In this document: piece after piece, positions 1 through 11,479 of the stretch | How the letters are laid out: each line of letters opens with the position of its first letter | How positions within the stretch are numbered: position 1 is the first letter of the stretch | Origin: Arion vulgaris | Lineage: Eukaryota > Mollusca > Gastropoda > Stylommatophora > Arionidae | Assembly: GCA_020796225.1 (NCBI GenBank) | Contig: CM036762.1 | Location: 11,047,633 to 11,111,632 of the forward strand | Length of the DNA: 64,000 nt | Direction of reading: 5' to 3' | Notes under the pieces: generated by a model | What the model was told of the DNA's origin: nothing | Databases searched by the model: none | The model's input: only the letters and a program-made list of their open reading frames with translations | Program-made: the position numbers and the translations under genes

Positions 1-620
1 CCGCCTCAGTAAATCCAGCAGCCCAACATGCCAGTTCGATGAAGTAAAGTAGATGAAGGTAAGATCAGAGCTTTGTTTGATTCCAATCTCACAGATGTCA
101 GATGTATAGCATCGAACTGCATGATGGTTTTCACGGCCTCATCCAAGAAAACAGTCTGAGCAATTTCGGGAAACAGTCGATATGTTTTAATATTGTCTAG
201 TACTTATCTGCTGACTATGCCGAATACATTTGAAAGATCGACAAATGTAATAAATAGTGACTTCCTTCTCTGTGCATTTCTCTTGAAGTTATCAAATAGT
301 AAATATTAGGTCTGCTGTTGATCGCCCAGCTTTGAAAAGACATTGTGAGAATATGCTCTGACATTTTCATTGGTCGTTTTAAAATAACCAGTGCATAGGA
401 CTGACTTGTGACACTTTGAGGAAGACGCCTCTATAAATACTACAGTCCCCCTTGTCTCTTAGAGTGTCACTATCTGTATTTTAAACGTCTTGAGAAGTGT
501 TAATTCTCTCCAGCACTGGACAAGATTGTGGGGTGGGGTAGGAAGTTATCATTGAGCATTTATTCAGCTATGCTATCTATTCCAGACGGCCGTGAGTTTT
601 CGAATAGTATTTTGTAGGAG
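1..620 (-). mobile_element. LINE reverse transcriptase remnant, running off the left edge
   Basis: Read on the minus strand, the region decodes, through several frame changes, into the central part of a non-LTR retrotransposon reverse transcriptase. In order from high to low coordinate I see a block like PSGIDSI (near 570-600), a block like FKTFK/DFKDASIV (near 480-500), a block like RAGRSTAD (near 310-345) and a palm motif like ITFVDLSNVF (near 225-262). The catalytic YADD/FADD segment is not visible. There are in-frame stops, so this is a dead copy. Its last 50 bases at the window edge recur at 21.59-21.64 kb, which points to a dispersed family. Families of this type are common in invertebrate genomes. 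I do not assign a clade. Confidence 0.72.
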
Positions 621-624
621 AAAA

Positions 625-1220
625 GATTATAGAGGGAAATATGACATTACGTAGGTGCAAAAGGTGAAGAGTCAAATATAAAACCGTAATCTTGGTTAGT
701 GCTGTCACAGGATATGATTGTTTTTCCTGTTGCTGGTAGTTTATTTTCAGTAATGATGAGATATAATACAGAGCAACACATAGACATATATATATATATA
801 TATGCACACGTATACAGACATATACACATATGACAGATACACACCAGAAAACGTAACATTTGTTATACACATTTTTATTGACGAAATTAGTCATCCAAAG
901 TGTAACAGGGTGATACAAGTAATAAGTGGTTGTTATATAAAGTTTTTATTGACATAAGGTTTCGATATTCAGATATGATCTGACATCAGCATAAACTATG
1001 AAAAGACAACAGAATTTGTCACAAGAAAATACAACATAAAGTACAAAACAGAATATCAAGGTAATAAGACAAACAGTCCATATTACCAGCTCCTAACAGA
1101 AAAAAGCAAGAACTAATATTTAAACTCATAAGGCCATAACAGACTGAGATACCATCTTTTCAACAAACCAAAGATAGTAACTTCTGATGAGTGTGACTAA
1201 CATTAACAAATGACTTTAAA
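625..1220. other. AT-rich non-coding stretch with a TA/CA microsatellite
   Basis: No coding signal on either strand. A (TA)n run with neighbouring CATA/CACA units lies at about 785-845. The open frames of 113 and 70 codons on the minus strand pass through this microsatellite and are low-complexity. The rest is AT-rich and may be unrecognised LINE sequence leading into the element that follows. Confidence 0.6.
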
Positions 1221-1229
1221 CATATTTCA

Positions 1230-2310
1230 CAAAGATGACCCCAGCAAATAAACAAAATAAATCAGAAAATGATAGAATCAATAAGGAGATGAGACATAAA
1301 TGTAAAACAGCAAAAGATTGGTTAAAAGAAATGTGCAAACAGATCGAAACAGAACACAAAGAAGACTCTCAAGCAATCAACAAAATGTAAATGACTAATT
1401 GAGACATAGCGCAACTTAGATATTTAAAATCAAAACAGGGAAATACCATTATTGATTTATACAGTGATAACAGACAAGACCTAAACATCCATTATAACCA
1501 TAAAGGCCCACCAATACTAACATCAGAAGTTATTACCATAGATACACGGTGGAAAAGGCAAATCCCCAGGTCCAGACAATATAACAACAGAAGCAATAGA
1601 AGCAACAGGCAATTGGGTGAGCATAATTATTTAATGACATCTACAACACCTGATACATGTGAGGTGCAAATAAAGGATTAAGCATGAATATACAGAAAAC
1701 ATAGGTAATGGTTATCTCCAAGAAACACCACAACACTGAAACAAGTCCATCGATTCAAGTATCTGGGAACATTCCTAACATCAGATGAGAGATGTAAAAC
1801 ATAGATTAGGAGTAGAATAGCTCAGGCAGATTTTATGAAAATGAAAAACACGTTATGCATGAATTGACTACCAATGACACTGTGGAAACGAGTATTCCAG
1901 TGCTCTATTGAGCCAATACTTATGTATGGTAGTGTATCATGGACAATGAACAAGCAATCAATAAGATAATTAGCAGTCACAGAGACGTGCTTTTAAAGAA
2001 GAATACTGAAAATTCCATGAGCAGCAAAGAAAGCAAATGCCTTTTTAAAACATGCCTGCACACAAAGAAACCTTATCAAAAGAATAAGAATCAGACAATC
2101 AAGGTTCTTTGAGCACATAATGTAAAGAGGAGGTTTAGAACATTTGGTGACAACAGGTAAAATTCAGGAAGGAGAGATCGTGGAAGACAGAGTGAGAAGA
2201 TGTTGGATTGTCTGACATTGTGGTTTGACAAAAGATCGACATCAGAACTGATTAACTGCACCAGTGGAGAGGCATAATGCTTATGTCGGCAGGATACTTG
2301 ATTGACTGAC
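1230..2310 (+). mobile_element. LINE ORF2 remnant: RT core and C-terminal tail
   Basis: Translating across frames gives the succession typical of a non-LTR retrotransposon ORF2. There is a charged linker (NDRINKEMRHKCKTAKDWL near 1272-1325), the RT block GKSPGPDNITTEA (near 1555-1595) and the strand KYLGTFLTSDE (near 1757-1790). It continues with LMYGSVSWTMN (near 1919-1951), RRILKIP (near 2000-2020), a block like RQSRFFEHIM (near 2092-2122) and a basic region like GRRDRGRQSEKMLD (near 2172-2215). The part between PGPDN and KYLG, including the catalytic palm, is deleted, and stops are frequent. It is a dead copy, of the same general type as the remnants at 54.2 kb and 56.8-57.1 kb. Confidence 0.8.
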
Positions 2311-2319
2311 CAGCAAATG

Positions 2320-2600
2320 AGGAGCAGAGAAGACTGATGTGGTCATCACCAGTGCCACTGCAATGACAAGCTATTTGTAGATCTCAGCAACCAGAGGCAG
2401 TTCACTGCTTTCTTGGAAATTTTCAAACTGAAGTCTAATAGTGAAAGGAGATACCCTAGTCTACTAGATAGCATATAACGTGCATGTCTACCTTGTTATC
2501 TGGTTTAATTTCACCATACCTCACTGCATGTTTCACAACTATTTATTCTCTACCAGCATCTAAGCAGTAAAGTCTGTGACAATTAATAGTGCATTGGTTC
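2320..2600. other. Spacer between LINE remnant and zinc-finger copy 1
   Basis: No coding signal or RNA gene recognised. On the minus strand this lies just downstream of the last degenerate finger and would hold the 3' end of the zinc-finger transcript, but I see no decisive polyadenylation arrangement. Confidence 0.4.
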
Positions 2601-2805
2601 AGGTATGTGTGTGTTCTTACACTCCTCACCAACTCTCTACACCTCCTCCCTGTTACATATTGACAGGCCACCACATTCAGCAAACTCTGTAAGACAAACA
2701 TTATACTTCCAAGGTTTCTCTTCATTATATATTCATCTGAGTGCATATAAGTTGCTGTCTGCAGCAAGCTGTGCACCCACAAACATTACACTTGTAAAGC
2801 TTCCC

Positions 2806-3288
2806 TCATGTATGTGTCCTTCTGTGTTTTTTCAGGCCACCACATTCAGTAAACTCTGCATCACAAATATCACACTTGTAAGGCCTCTCTCCTGTATGTA
2901 TTCGTGTGTGTATCTTTAAATTACTAGATGTAGCAAGCCCTGTACCACAAACATCACACTTGTATGGTTTCTCTCCTGTGTGTACTCTTTTATGTCTTGT
3001 CAAATGAGTAGATTCACGGAAACATACACCACAAACATCACACTTGTAAGGTTTCTCTCCTGTATGTATTCTTCTATGTTTTATCAGTTGACTAGCTTGA
3101 CGGGATCCTGCACCACAAATATCACACTTGTAAGGTTTTTCTCCTGTGTGTATTCTTCTGTGACATGTCAGATGACTAGAATTATAGAATCTTACACCAC
3201 AAAATCGACATGTGACGTTTTCTCCAGTGTGTCTTTGTCTGTGTACTGTCAAGTTACAGCTGCAGCAAACTCTGACAACAAATATCAC
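2806..3288 (-). CDS. C2H2 zinc-finger block, five and a half fingers
   Basis: This 160-residue open block holds a half finger (residues 9-20) followed by five C2H2 units with C-X2-C-X12-H-X3-H spacing and HTGEKPYKC linkers. Helix contact positions (-1, 2, 3, 6) as I read them are N,S,H,C; Q,S,Q,K; E,T,H,R; T,S,N,I; and E,G,G,K, so each finger should prefer a different DNA triplet. The second full finger has Ser and the fourth Leu where the core Phe normally sits, which would weaken folding. The listed Met is internal to a finger, so it is not a real start; the block is an interior segment of zinc-finger copy 1. It ends where the frame shifts into more degenerate fingers. Confidence 0.85.
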   Translation of the reverse strand: MIFVVRVCCSCNLTVHRQRHTGENVTCRFCGVRFYNSSHLTCHRRIHTGEKPYKCDICGAGSRQASQLIKHRRIHTGEKPYKCDVCGVCFRESTHLTRHKRVHTGEKPYKCDVCGTGLATSSNLKIHTRIHTGERPYKCDICDAEFTECGGLKKHRRTHT

Positions 3289-3406
3289 ACTTGTAGGTTT
3301 CTCACCTGTGTGTTTTCTTCTGGTGCTCTCAATTTACCAGATTGATATAACCTAAACCACAGACATTCTTTTCAGGCTTCTTCCAGTATGTCTTCGTCTG
3401 TGTCCC

Positions 3407-3897
<491 letters not shown>

Positions 3898-3937
3898 TCA
3901 AGCTACCAGCTGTAGTTAACTCTGTCTACAAATATCA

Positions 3938-4039
<102 letters not shown>

Positions 4040-5069
4040 TTATCTATTTTTCTGGCCCTTGAGTTCACTTCTGTAGTAAACGTTATACTACAAACATCAC
4101 ACTTGTACAGCTTCTTTCCTTTATGTACTATTCTGTGCACCTTCAGGTCATTATCTGTAGCAAACATTACTTCACAAACATCACACTGTACAACTTTTCT
4201 CTATGTGTATTATGCTGTGGACCTTAAGTTCACATCTGCTGAAACACTGCTCTGCAAATATCACACTTGTACTGCTTTATTCCAGTATGTATTATTCTGT
4301 GGACCTTCATATCATCATATGTGGTAAACATTAAATCACAAACATCACACTTGTAGGGTTTCTCTCTATGTATTATTTTGTGCACCTTCAGGTCACCCTC
4401 TGTGCAAACAATGCATCACAAACATTACACTTGTATGATTTTTCATCTGTATGTATTTCTATGTGCCTATCTAGACTACTAGGTTTTGTAAATGCAGAAT
4501 CACAATTGTACGGTTTCTTCCAATATTTATTTTTTTTGGAAGTAGATTATAGAACAAAAAATTTAATACCAAATCGACATTTGTCAGACTGCTTTTCTGC
4601 GTGTTTTTTTCAGAGATTAGATAAAACTCTTAGTAAGTCATATAAAAAACACTTTTTTATGTTTTCAATTTGTGCATCAAAATTTTACTGATATCAAAAC
4701 ACAAAATTTCATTTTTAAATTTACAACCCCATTATTGACAAAAGAATATCATCATTCTGACTGTTATTCATGATTTTATTATGCCCTTTTCCTTTTTTGA
4801 TTTTCAAGCCTTTCTTGTCAACAGACTCTGCCTCTAGACGGTCTAGATATTCATTATCTTCTTTATTTTCCCTTATTAATCTTATATTCCATCATATTTT
4901 GTGTTTTTTTCCCAAAAATGTATGGTTTTTGATTTTTTTCTTATTTTTTTTCTATCATCTGCGTTTGTCTCCATTTTTCTGTGTTCGGAGGATTTCTGAC
5001 AGTAACTGAGATTCATCAGCCAAGTTGTGAATGTTGAAACATGTATGGATTTTCTTTAAAAACTTAAAT

Positions 5070-5290
5070 TAAGTTGAAGACCCTTTGGAGACTGACCCAA
5101 AAAGAAACAATAAAGGGAAGTTATAAAAAAAAAACTTTTTCAGTATATAACTTGAATATTGAAACTTTTTGATGTAAGTCTATTAAAAAAAAAACCAGTT
5201 AGTTTCATGTTTCTTTTTTCAATCAATGTCTTTTGGTCCCCAGCCAAAAAAGGGCATAAACATATGAAAAAATTTTGGTTGCTACAGATG
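5070..5290. other. A/T-run spacer upstream of zinc-finger copy 1
   Basis: Homopolymer-rich non-coding sequence. The bases around 5120-5170 (GTTATAAAA then TATATAACTTG) match the same position upstream of copies 2 and 3 (near 19170-19205 and 33310-33360). The paralogous similarity therefore extends past the coding part into the putative 5' flank or first intron. Confidence 0.55.
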
Positions 5291-5299
5291 CAAAGGAGG

Positions 5300-5960
5300 A
5301 GGGGAGGTCCTGAAAAAAAATAAACAATAACCCTTGCTCTGCCACCGGGAAAGCTCAACCACCCAGGGCTGGGTATGGGCCCTAGGAGTAAAATGGACTA
5401 AAAATATAAACCCAACAAAGGGAAAAAATAGTGCGACTGACGCATTGCCCCTATCAGCACTGAACCCTAAAAGGAAACAGAACAAATATTCAGGTAAAAC
5501 CGTAGCCCAGTTATCCATGAATCGGAGAGGAGAATCCAGTGGATACCCCACGCAAGATAAAGGGGGAATGAAGATGGAAGACGGCAAAGAGGGCGGAAAC
5601 CCCCAAGATAAAAACCCTGTTAGCATGAAGAAAAAAAACCATCGCGGGCTTTTACGGGGCAAAGGGGGAAAAAAGAACACAAAACAAAAAAGAAGATGAT
5701 ATTACCAACTGTCCAGAAGGGACCAGACAGCTATATTCCCCTTCGGAGGTCAAAAGAATGAGACACCCCCCCTGAAAAATTCAAGATAGGCACCAAACCT
5801 GTCCCCCTTTGGCTTAGCAAGATGACAACAAAACATATCCAAAGAACTCCCCCCAATGCAGACCTGAGAAGGGGGTGGCCCATTACACCAGCCCAAAGAC
5901 AAACTTTTGGGTGGTGTTTCTGAGGGGGCGACTGCCTTTGTTCAGAATCCAAATAATCAG
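5300..5960 (+). mobile_element. LINE ORF2 C-terminus: RNase H end and Cys-rich tail, first copy
   Basis: Across frame changes the plus strand decodes into the end of an RNase H-bearing non-LTR retrotransposon. It has a block IQWIPHAR (near 5530-5554), matching the QWIPSH motif at the end of LINE RNase H, and then Lys-rich linker. Next come YYQLSRRDQTAIF (near 5698-5742), FKIGTK (near 5778-5800) and a tail like ADLRRGWPIT (near 5856-5890). RNase H is found in LINEs of the I, R1, LOA and ingi-like groups. The upstream RT is missing. Stops and shifts make it non-functional, and the tract is base-smeared. Confidence 0.72.
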
Positions 5961-6046
5961 TGAGAATGAAAGAAATTTTTGCTAATGGGAATAAGATGCT
6001 GACAGATCAAAAGAGGGAGCAGGAATGTCTAAGATGACAACCGGTC

Positions 6047-6310
6047 AGGTATGAAGAAGAAAACCGCCAGGGGGCACTCGCAAAGGAAAAAGAACACCCA
6101 AAAACACAACAAGGATGATGGATATTACCAACTGTTCAGAACGAACCAGAATCATTTCCTCCGGAAGGCTCATAACAGAATGAGACCCCACATGTACCCC
6201 AGATTCAAGATAGGCACCAAAAACCTGTGCCGGCAAAAAAACCCCGGGGCATCCCCCACAGAATTTCCCCCAGATGCTGACTTGGAAGGTGGGGGCCCCT
6301 TTTTTTTATA
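6047..6310 (+). mobile_element. Second tandem copy of the LINE tail
   Basis: An 86-codon open frame beginning MKKKTARGHSQRKK repeats the tail of the preceding element. It contains YYQLFRTNQNHFLRKAHNR, then MRPHMYPRFKIGTKNLC and a closing PPDADLEGG. It matches the first copy from about 5624 onward, giving a repeat period of about 426 bases. This copy keeps the frame better (MYPRFKIGT is intact) but breaks off at a poly-T run at 6300. The start Met is inside the linker and is not a genuine start. Confidence 0.72.
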
Positions 6311-8930
6311 GAAAAAATTCCAATTGTAGAGCAGAAGAAGTTATTCTTTTTTCCCTTTTTTAGATGTCAATTTTAATATTTTCAATGAAAGCGGGTCTTC
6401 TTAGGTTAAGGGCTAATGTTGCCCTGGACCCTTAGCTGTGTTTCTTTCAGATGTCAGGGAGATAGCAGAAAGCATCTGTAAAAAGCACATTTTTCCAATA
6501 TTTGTTTCATTGTTGATGCATATCTAAAGATTCAATAACAGCCCCATGAATCTACTTTGCTTTCATTTTTTTGAATTCTTTAAAATGACATTATTTTGTC
6601 AAAACCCACAGAAAAACTCATATTTTATCTTGTTAAAAGATGGTAATTCAGTCTGTAGTAGTTTGTAAGACGGAAAAAAAAATTTTTTTTTAATTTGAGC
6701 TGATGTTTTTGATTTGTTCTTACCCACCAAAGTTAACCACTCTTTTGTGATCTGTTTTTTTATCAAGAATTGGGGAAAATTTTCTCTGATTCAGACATGA
6801 TATTTCAGTCAAAGGGCCCTATTATCCAGCAATACCCAAATTTGAACAGATGGAAATTGCGATTTAAAAACAGAATAACCCCCCCAAAGGGATTAATTAT
6901 TGAATCGATTTAGCAGTCCAGGCAGACCCATAGAATAGGTCTCAGTCCCCTCCAACGATGTTAGGGTATTATAATAATATTGATAGTTCAGGGGCCCTGA
7001 TAAAATAACCCCTCTTATCTGTCCCCCCCTCACATTAGTTTTTGAAAAATTTAAATTTCCCAAACTTAAATTGCTGGATAGATTCAAAAATTTTAGTGTA
7101 TACCCAAAGGAAGGGTTTTTACAAATTACACCACATCATCAAAAGTTTGTTGTGAGCAGGTTTTGCCACAAACCCCAATTTCTCTTCTCATAGGCCAGAT
7201 GTCCGCCTCTGCAGCCCCCAGTTACATTCTGATTCTATTTTCCCCCATTTTTCCCGCTTTCTGTGTCTATGCCTTCCATGATGGTTTTTTCCAGTCCTTC
7301 ATGTTTTTTTATATGCCCAAAATATCTAATTTTCTTTTTTTTTATTTGAGCATCAGCCAGTTTTCGTTGTTTTTGATTTCTTTCTGTATAGATCTATTTG
7401 TTCTCTTTTTGTCCAATAAAGGAGGACTCCTTTTTTAAACACAAATATTAAAATTTTTTTCCACTGTCTTATTAAATGTCAATGCTTCACACCCATACGA
7501 TTTCCCACTGGGCACTGACTTGCATCCCTTTGTGCCTATTCTGATCTTTGTTTTTTTGAACAGTTGTCCTATATTTTTTTAGTTTTTAACCCTTTCCCTG
7601 TATTATTTTGCCCTCGGGACGTTTTATTTAATTTTAAAATTTTAAACATTCAATGTCAATTAGATTAACCTTTATAATTTTATTTTTCTAAAGTATAATA
7701 TTACATATTAAATTGTTTCAATTTGGGTTTGGGAATACATTAATATAATATTTTTAATCAGATGATAAAATTTTTAAAAAAATTATAATATTGTAGCATG
7801 ACAAAAAAAACGAAAATCATACAAAATATTTTTACTCCCCGGGTTTGTATTACATTTTAAAATTCATTTTTTCAAAGTAGTATTTAAATGGATAACCTTG
7901 GGAATATATTCTATGTTTCATCAACTAGGGCAGTAGTTTTATAATATTCATTTTTTGGGTTTAATAAAGGGAAATTTGGGAACCCCCATTCTTTTAATTT
8001 TACATTGTTACAACTTCGATTGCATTTCAAAATTCAAATGTCATTATTACCATCAAAAATCTTCATTACTATCACAAGTTAAAATTTGGGATCTAAAGAC
8101 CAAGATTACACGTAAACATTTTAAACATTAAATTTTTAAAAAAAAGTCTGACTTAACACAATAATACATTGTTTCCCTTTTTCAAATTTTGTTAATTGGA
8201 GATATAATGACCTACATATTGTACTTTCGTTTCTGAAGTTTTTTTAACTTCAGAAAAGGGGGTTCTGAAACACGTTTCCGTGAACAGACACCCAAAAAGC
8301 CGATATATTTTCGGGCGACATCTGAAATTATTAAACCATATATGTCTCACCCCCGTTTTTAAATTTTTTTTGTTGTAAACTTTAAGTAAACCCATCACAT
8401 GCGTATGCTTATGGCTCAGAAAACATCACACATGTAATGTATTAAATTCAGTTTTTTTTTGAAAGTTTTTTAAAACATTTTTTAAGTTAATTATTTTTTA
8501 TTTTTGACTTTAGATACAACATACATATAGAGAAATTTTCAGAACATTTTAGATTAATTTCCCAAGCCCAAAATTTTGGGCCCTCAAACTAAACAGACAT
8601 CGTAATAAATGGCCAAACACGGGAAAAAGGGAACATTTTACATATTTGGGTAGAAAGTGTAAAACACGGGATGAAAAAAATAAACCTCGTATTGATAGCA
8701 GCAGTGAGCTAGTGCTTTCACAAATTAACGAAATCTGGTAACCAAGACCTTGTTTATGCAAAAGTTAAATTTTTAGGTCGTTTTTCCCTTTTCTGACCTG
8801 GTTGTGAAAGTTGGAAATCAAAAAGAAAGAAAAAAACTGACAGCTTTGAGAAAAATGTCTCAAAATTATTAAAGAAAAAGGAGGATTTTTTTAAAACACA
8901 CAGTCCCCAGTGAGTGAGAGATAGAACTGT
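6311..8930. other. AT-rich non-coding DNA, base-smeared
   Basis: No coding family, RNA gene or repeat recognised on either strand. Short open frames at 6893-7087, 7163-7438, 8192-8398 and 8549-8761 are low-complexity and look like chance frames. Homopolymer runs are abundant. Confidence 0.5.
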
Positions 8931-8939
8931 CTAACACAC

Positions 8940-9185
8940 CAAAAACCAATTTCAAATATTATGGAAAGAATGGAAATATTTGGTCATGTGTTGATCGAAA
9001 AAAAGAGACTAAATCGACAAGTCCATGTGGTCACCTTTGGGGAAAAAAAAACGGGAAGACCAAAGACCACTTTCGGAACCCACCCAAAAAGAAAGAAACT
9101 ATTGGGTTTAAAACCAAAAGATCCCCAACTAGGCAACTGCCAAAAGCCTTCAAATCACTTGAATAAATGCCATGGAGATTAAAAT
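8940..9185 (+). mobile_element. LINE ORF2 C-terminal tail remnant
   Basis: The 73-codon frame from 8961 contains MEIFGHVLIEKKRLNRQV, then HVVTFGEKKTGRPKTTF and LLGLKPKDPQLGNCQK. This is the arrangement seen at the C-terminus of many LINE ORF2 proteins (FGHV, basic GRPKTT, LGL). A related tail lies on the minus strand at 20.48-20.74 kb. Only the last 70 or so residues survive. Confidence 0.65.
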
Positions 9186-9629
9186 TTCTCCCTTTTTCCC
9201 CCTTTTGCTGAAAAAAACTAATTCTTTAAAATTTCCCAAACCCGTGTGGAATTTATATTATGATATAAGGAAAACCTTCGTAATTGAATGAAAAACATAT
9301 ATTTTTATTATGTCTATGCTTCTTTCCGTTATATAGCCCCTTTATTAACAAAGTTTGTTCTGTCACAGACATTTTTCCCGGGGTTTGGGGTTTTGTGCAT
9401 TTTTCCGTTGGGATTTTCTTTTTCCCGGATGCCCGGGGAAAAGTCTTGCAGGATTGTTATTTTTTGTTGGTGGGGGATAAAATGGGGGCGAGCACTTTTT
9501 CCAAATAAGACGGATTCTTTGGTTATATCGAGGAATGGTCTGTTATCTTGGGGTTCCCATTTGCCTGGGACTGATAAAAAAAGGCTGGTGAGTATGGTGT
9601 TCGGATGGGGGGAGTCCGGGAAAAGACTG

Positions 9630-9800
9630 TTGGTCTTGATCTGAAGCCCTAAAAAAGGTTTTTTTTGGTGTTGATCTGGTTTTAGCCCAAAAAGGTTTTT
9701 TTTTTTTGGTGTTCATTCTTTTAGCCCTGAAAGGGTTTTTTTTTGTGTGTTGATCCTTTTTGCCCCCAAAGGGATTTTTTGGTGGATCTTGTTTTTATGA
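9630..9800. repeat. Minisatellite, about 40 bp unit, four to five copies
   Basis: Successive units follow the pattern TGATCTGGTTTTAGCCC, then AAAAGG, then a long T run, then GGTGT. Units start near 9634, 9672, 9712, 9748 and 9784. T-run lengths differ between units, as expected from slippage or base-calling error. Confidence 0.7.
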
Positions 9801-11260
9801 TTGTCTGAAGTAGCGGCGACTGGCGATGGTGGTATTTTTGAGGGACCCCTTTGCTGGAGGGTTAGTGTCCGAGGATTTGTGTGCTGCTGGTAATTGTCGG
9901 AGAAGGGGCCGATCTGTATAGTTACGTCCCGGAAGGCACTGTTTTCCCCCTATGGGAAAAATGGGAATTGTGGGCCCTTTGGTAATCGGTTTTGGTTGTG
10001 TTTATTATTTGGATGCCCCGGCGCAAAAAGGACAATTGCCCTGATTAAAGAGCTCCAAGAACTGATGCAGATACTCTAAGACCAGCCAATCTAATTATTA
10101 TTTGGGTTTTAATTTGGTTAGTATTAGTTTTTACAGTTTATTGATACTCTAACCTAATTTTATTTACTTATGTATGAAATGTGGTGCGTTCTAATTAATC
10201 CAACCCTATTCTATCCCCCCCACCAACCATCAATTTGGCGATCTCCGAACTTATCTAAGTTTCAGTATGGGGGATCTGGTGCTGCCCATGGCTCAACTGA
10301 CCATCCTTTTTTGGACGTTTTTCTGGGATGATCCACCCTAAGGCACCCGACCCTGAGAAGGGCGCCCATCCAGACACTTTGCTTGGTGATGATGTTTTCG
10401 GATTCGGCTGAGAATCGCCTTGAAAAAGACTAACCACCAGTTTTCGCGCGGTGATGGAGCGCTTCTGGTCCTGGTTGTATTTCGTGAATTTTGTTGAGTT
10501 TTGGACGATTCGCCCGGGAGCAGTCTTTCTGCACATTCGCCCCAGCATTTTTGGGAGGGCTTTGGGATCATCCTGTCTTTGAAGTGTTGTTCTTTTTTGG
10601 ACTATGTTGTGTGTTTTTCGGCAGGAGTATGAAGTGCTAGTTTTTTTCCCCCAATGTGTTTTTCGTTCCAGGTGGCAAAAATTTCCCTTTTTCCCACTTA
10701 AACAGAAAGCCCTGTTTACGGAAAAACTCACCCTGGATTATTTTTTTGGGTTTTTCAGAAGGGCATGTGCAATCTACCGTCGTGCATCTGTTCCATGTTT
10801 TGCCATTTAGTTTTTCTCATGTTTGTGACTACATTTTTTATTTCTCCTGTTCCTAATTATATTTCCTCTTTAGGGAAACCCCCCTTTGTGGTTTCTTTGT
10901 CTGACATTTTTTTTCTATGACCACAAGCGGGAATCCAAAAGGTTATCTGAAACCCATGTAGAATTGGGAAAAGGGCCCCAAAGGGAGATGGGTCGTATTT
11001 CTGCCTGAAAAGACCCCAAAAAGTTGATGGGGGAGCTTGAAGGGCAGACGTTGCGGGGACAGAAAATTTTTTAAAGACCCAAAGGGTTTCTAAAATGTTC
11101 GATATAGACAACGGGGAACCCTGGTTGTAAAAGGGACACTAAACAATAAAAGGGGAAACCCCGAATAGCTGAGAATCATGATTGTTGAGTCGGGGAAAAA
11201 ACAGACACGAAAAGACAGAGCCCCAAAAACCCCAATTTAACCTGATCATGGCCCCACCTT
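9801..11260. other. Base-smeared sequence without recognised genes
   Basis: Moderately GC-rich patches (9800-10080, 10250-10560, 10860-11120) alternate with T-rich DNA. A 158-codon frame on the minus strand at 10255-10731 is rich in Lys, Ser, Pro and Arg and resembles no family I know. I do not treat it as a gene. Confidence 0.4.
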
Positions 11261-11275
11261 TGGGCGGGGGTTCGT

Positions 11276-11476
11276 TCAGGATTGGGGCTCTACAGTCACC
11301 TCCGCACCCAGAGAGGTCAGCAACGCCTTGAGATTGTTGTCATCGCTTGGATGGAAGCAAGAGGTAAAGATTTCTTTACAACCGCCGCCTGATTTGGGGT
11401 TTTTCCGTAATGAAAATTGGGATTCCCCCCCCATGCCTGTCCTCCCGGGGTGCCATTCCAAAATCCATTTGCTCAC
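11276..11476 (-). other. Open frame of unknown origin, possibly repeat-derived
   Basis: A 66-codon minus-strand frame ends with FTSCFHPSDDNNLKALLTSL and then GAEVTVEPQS. The last 35 residues look like a folded domain rather than a chance frame, and codon positions there lack the smearing seen around. I do not recognise the family. A retroelement ORF is as likely as a host exon. Confidence 0.3.
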
Positions 11477-11479
11477 CGA

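Noticed and set aside
577..918. 113-codon minus-strand frame
   Set aside because: Crosses a TA/CA microsatellite, giving VCIRVHIYIYICL-type low-complexity sequence.
10255..10731. 158-codon minus-strand frame
   Set aside because: Lys/Ser/Pro-rich, no domain, in a base-smeared tract with an overlapping frame in another phase.
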